NCBI GenBank assembly: GCA_009703845.1
Contig: WLFI01000069.1
Location: 1-5,152, forward strand
Direction of reading: 5' to 3'
Length of the DNA: 5,152 nt
DNA from: Actinomycetota bacterium
GTDB lineage: Bacteria > Actinomycetota > Actinomycetes > Actinomycetales > Microbacteriaceae
Part shown: piece by piece, positions 4,095-5,152 of the stretch
Layout of the letters: every line of letters begins with the position of its first letter
Numbering within the stretch: the first letter of the stretch is position 1
The notes under the pieces: model-generated
What the model saw: the letters and a program-made list of their open reading frames with translations, nothing else
Told to the model about the DNA's origin: nothing
Databases searched by the model: none
Program-made: the position numbers and the translations under genes

Positions 4095-5152
4095 ATGACC
4101 AAGACCCCGTTGAACTCGAACACCTCGCCAGAGGCCGAGTTCGACGTGGCAATCATCGGCTCGGGCTTCGGTGGTTCGATTGCGGCTCTGCGCTTGGTCG
4201 AAAAGGGCTATCGCGTGCTTGTGATCGAAGCCGGGCGCCGCTACGCCGATCATGAGTTCGCAAAATCTTCTTTCGAGCTCAAGAAGTTCTTGTTCTTTCC
4301 GCGCTTGGGTTTGCGGGGCATCCAGCGCATTGATTTTCTAAAGAACGTGATGGTTATGTCGGGCGCTGGCGTGGGCGGCGGTTCGCTGGTTTATGCCAAC
4401 ACCCTCTATCGCCCGCCGGCCGAGTTTTTTAAGACGGGCAGCTGGGCAGGTATCACCGACTGGCAAAAGACGCTAGCGCCATATTTCGACCAAGCTGAGC
4501 GCATGCTCGGCGTTGAGGTGAACCCGTTCTTTAGCCCTTCAGACGCGGCGGTCAAAAAGGTTGCCGAGCGCATGGGTCGGGGCGACACTTTTCGCATGAC
4601 TCCGCTCGGCGTGCACTTCGGTGAAGCTGGCAAGACGGTTGAAGACCCGTACTTTGGCGGTCTCGGGCCGACTCGAACCGGATGCACCAACTGCGGTGAA
4701 TGCATGACGGGTTGTCGCCACGGGGCAAAGAACACTCTGGTGAAGAACTACCTCTACCTGGCCGAACAAGCGGGCGCGCAGGTGGTTGCCGAGACCACGG
4801 TTGCCGACATCCGTGAGCTTGGCGCTGGTGGGTTTGAACTTTCGGTGCGCGGGTCTTCGGCCTGGCGCGGTTCGGGTCAGCGCAGCATCCGCGTTGGTCA
4901 GGTTATCGTTGCTGCGGGTGCTCTGGGCACCGCGAAGTTGCTGCAGAAGGTTCGCGCGGGCGGAAACCTGCAGGGCTTGAGCGATCGCCTCGGTCACCTG
5001 AGCCGCACCAACAGTGAAAGTTTGCTCGGCGTTGTGGCGCGCGGCGACGACGTGGACTATTCGCAGGGCGCCGCGATTACTTCATCGATATTTCCGAGCC
5101 CAGACACCCACATCGAGCCGGTGCGCTATGGCAAGGGCTCGAACTTCATGGC
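4095..5152 (+). CDS. GMC-family, cholesterol-oxidase-like FAD oxidoreductase, N-terminal part
   Basis: This frame is open from ATG 4095 to the window edge (352 codons), so the C-terminal substrate and active-site region is missing. It resembles the GMC oxidoreductases annotated as cholesterol oxidase (mycobacterial ChoD type). The FAD-binding fold is clear: FDVAIIGSGFGGSIAALRL with GSGFGG at 22-27 and the ribose-binding Glu at 45. GAGVGGGSLVYAN (90-102) is the second flavin-contacting GMC stretch. Cys197, Cys200, Cys203 and Cys207 form CTNCGECMTGC, a C-x2-C-x2-C-x3-C spacing like that of 4Fe-4S ferredoxins, followed by RHGAKNTLVKNYLYLAE. VIVAAGALGTAKLL and RTNSE (304-308) are also family features. 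An in-frame stop at 4083 fixes ATG 4095; only weak TTGAG precedes it. Steroid activity is not shown: the substrate could be another alcohol or a lipid. It probably shares a transcript with the preceding dehydrogenase. Confidence 0.9.
   Translation, partial: MTKTPLNSNTSPEAEFDVAIIGSGFGGSIAALRLVEKGYRVLVIEAGRRYADHEFAKSSFELKKFLFFPRLGLRGIQRIDFLKNVMVMSGAGVGGGSLVYANTLYRPPAEFFKTGSWAGITDWQKTLAPYFDQAERMLGVEVNPFFSPSDAAVKKVAERMGRGDTFRMTPLGVHFGEAGKTVEDPYFGGLGPTRTGCTNCGECMTGCRHGAKNTLVKNYLYLAEQAGAQVVAETTVADIRELGAGGFELSVRGSSAWRGSGQRSIRVGQVIVAAGALGTAKLLQKVRAGGNLQGLSDRLGHLSRTNSESLLGVVARGDDVDYSQGAAITSSIFPSPDTHIEPVRYGKGSNFM

Noticed and set aside
4539..4997. Minus-strand open frame opposite the GMC gene
   Set aside because: It is a shadow of the GMC frame, which has clear FAD-binding and cysteine motifs.

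Overview
The window looks like a chromosomal segment of an actinobacterium of moderate GC content, possibly a small-genome member of the Microbacteriaceae. The phylum call rests on three things. The L10 protein and its leader RNA read like actinobacterial versions, there is a ChoD-like GMC oxidoreductase with a cysteine cluster, and the GC content of coding DNA is in the fifties (33 of 60 bases in one hand-counted line). The family-level guess is inference. All supported genes are on the + strand. I see no phage, transposon, CRISPR, tRNA or rRNA sequence.

Layout. 1-595: the 3' end of a GH13 alpha-amylase-type glycoside hydrolase. 596-880: a non-coding stretch with a hairpin, a candidate promoter, a ribosomal protein L10 leader RNA that folds convincingly by hand, and a strong intrinsic terminator that should act as an attenuator. 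881-1829: rplJ and rplL, the L10-L7/L12 stalk operon, closed by a long hairpin terminator at 1843-1885. 1897-2043: a 48-residue single-pass membrane protein, probably leaderless. 2048-2647: an RBBP9/YdeN-type serine hydrolase, 4 nt after the small gene and probably co-transcribed with it. 2648-2786: a non-coding stretch with a hairpin, an extended -10 candidate and a possibly structured leader whose last hairpin includes the next start codon. 2787-4082: a saccharopine dehydrogenase-family NAD(P)-dependent oxidoreductase. 4095-5152 (runs off the window): a GMC-family, cholesterol-oxidase-like flavoprotein with a ferredoxin-like cysteine motif, 12 nt downstream and probably in the same operon.

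How the parts work together. The leader, attenuator and rplJL form one autoregulated unit: surplus L10-L12 complex would bind the leader and favour early termination. The small membrane protein and hydrolase form a second short unit. The two oxidoreductases form a third, whose substrate cannot be read from the sequence. I found no wholly new system. The points most worth a second look are the leader before the saccharopine dehydrogenase-like gene, the cysteine cluster in the GMC protein, the short membrane gene with its terminator-overlapping leaderless promoter, and the unusual leucine codon choice in rplJL.
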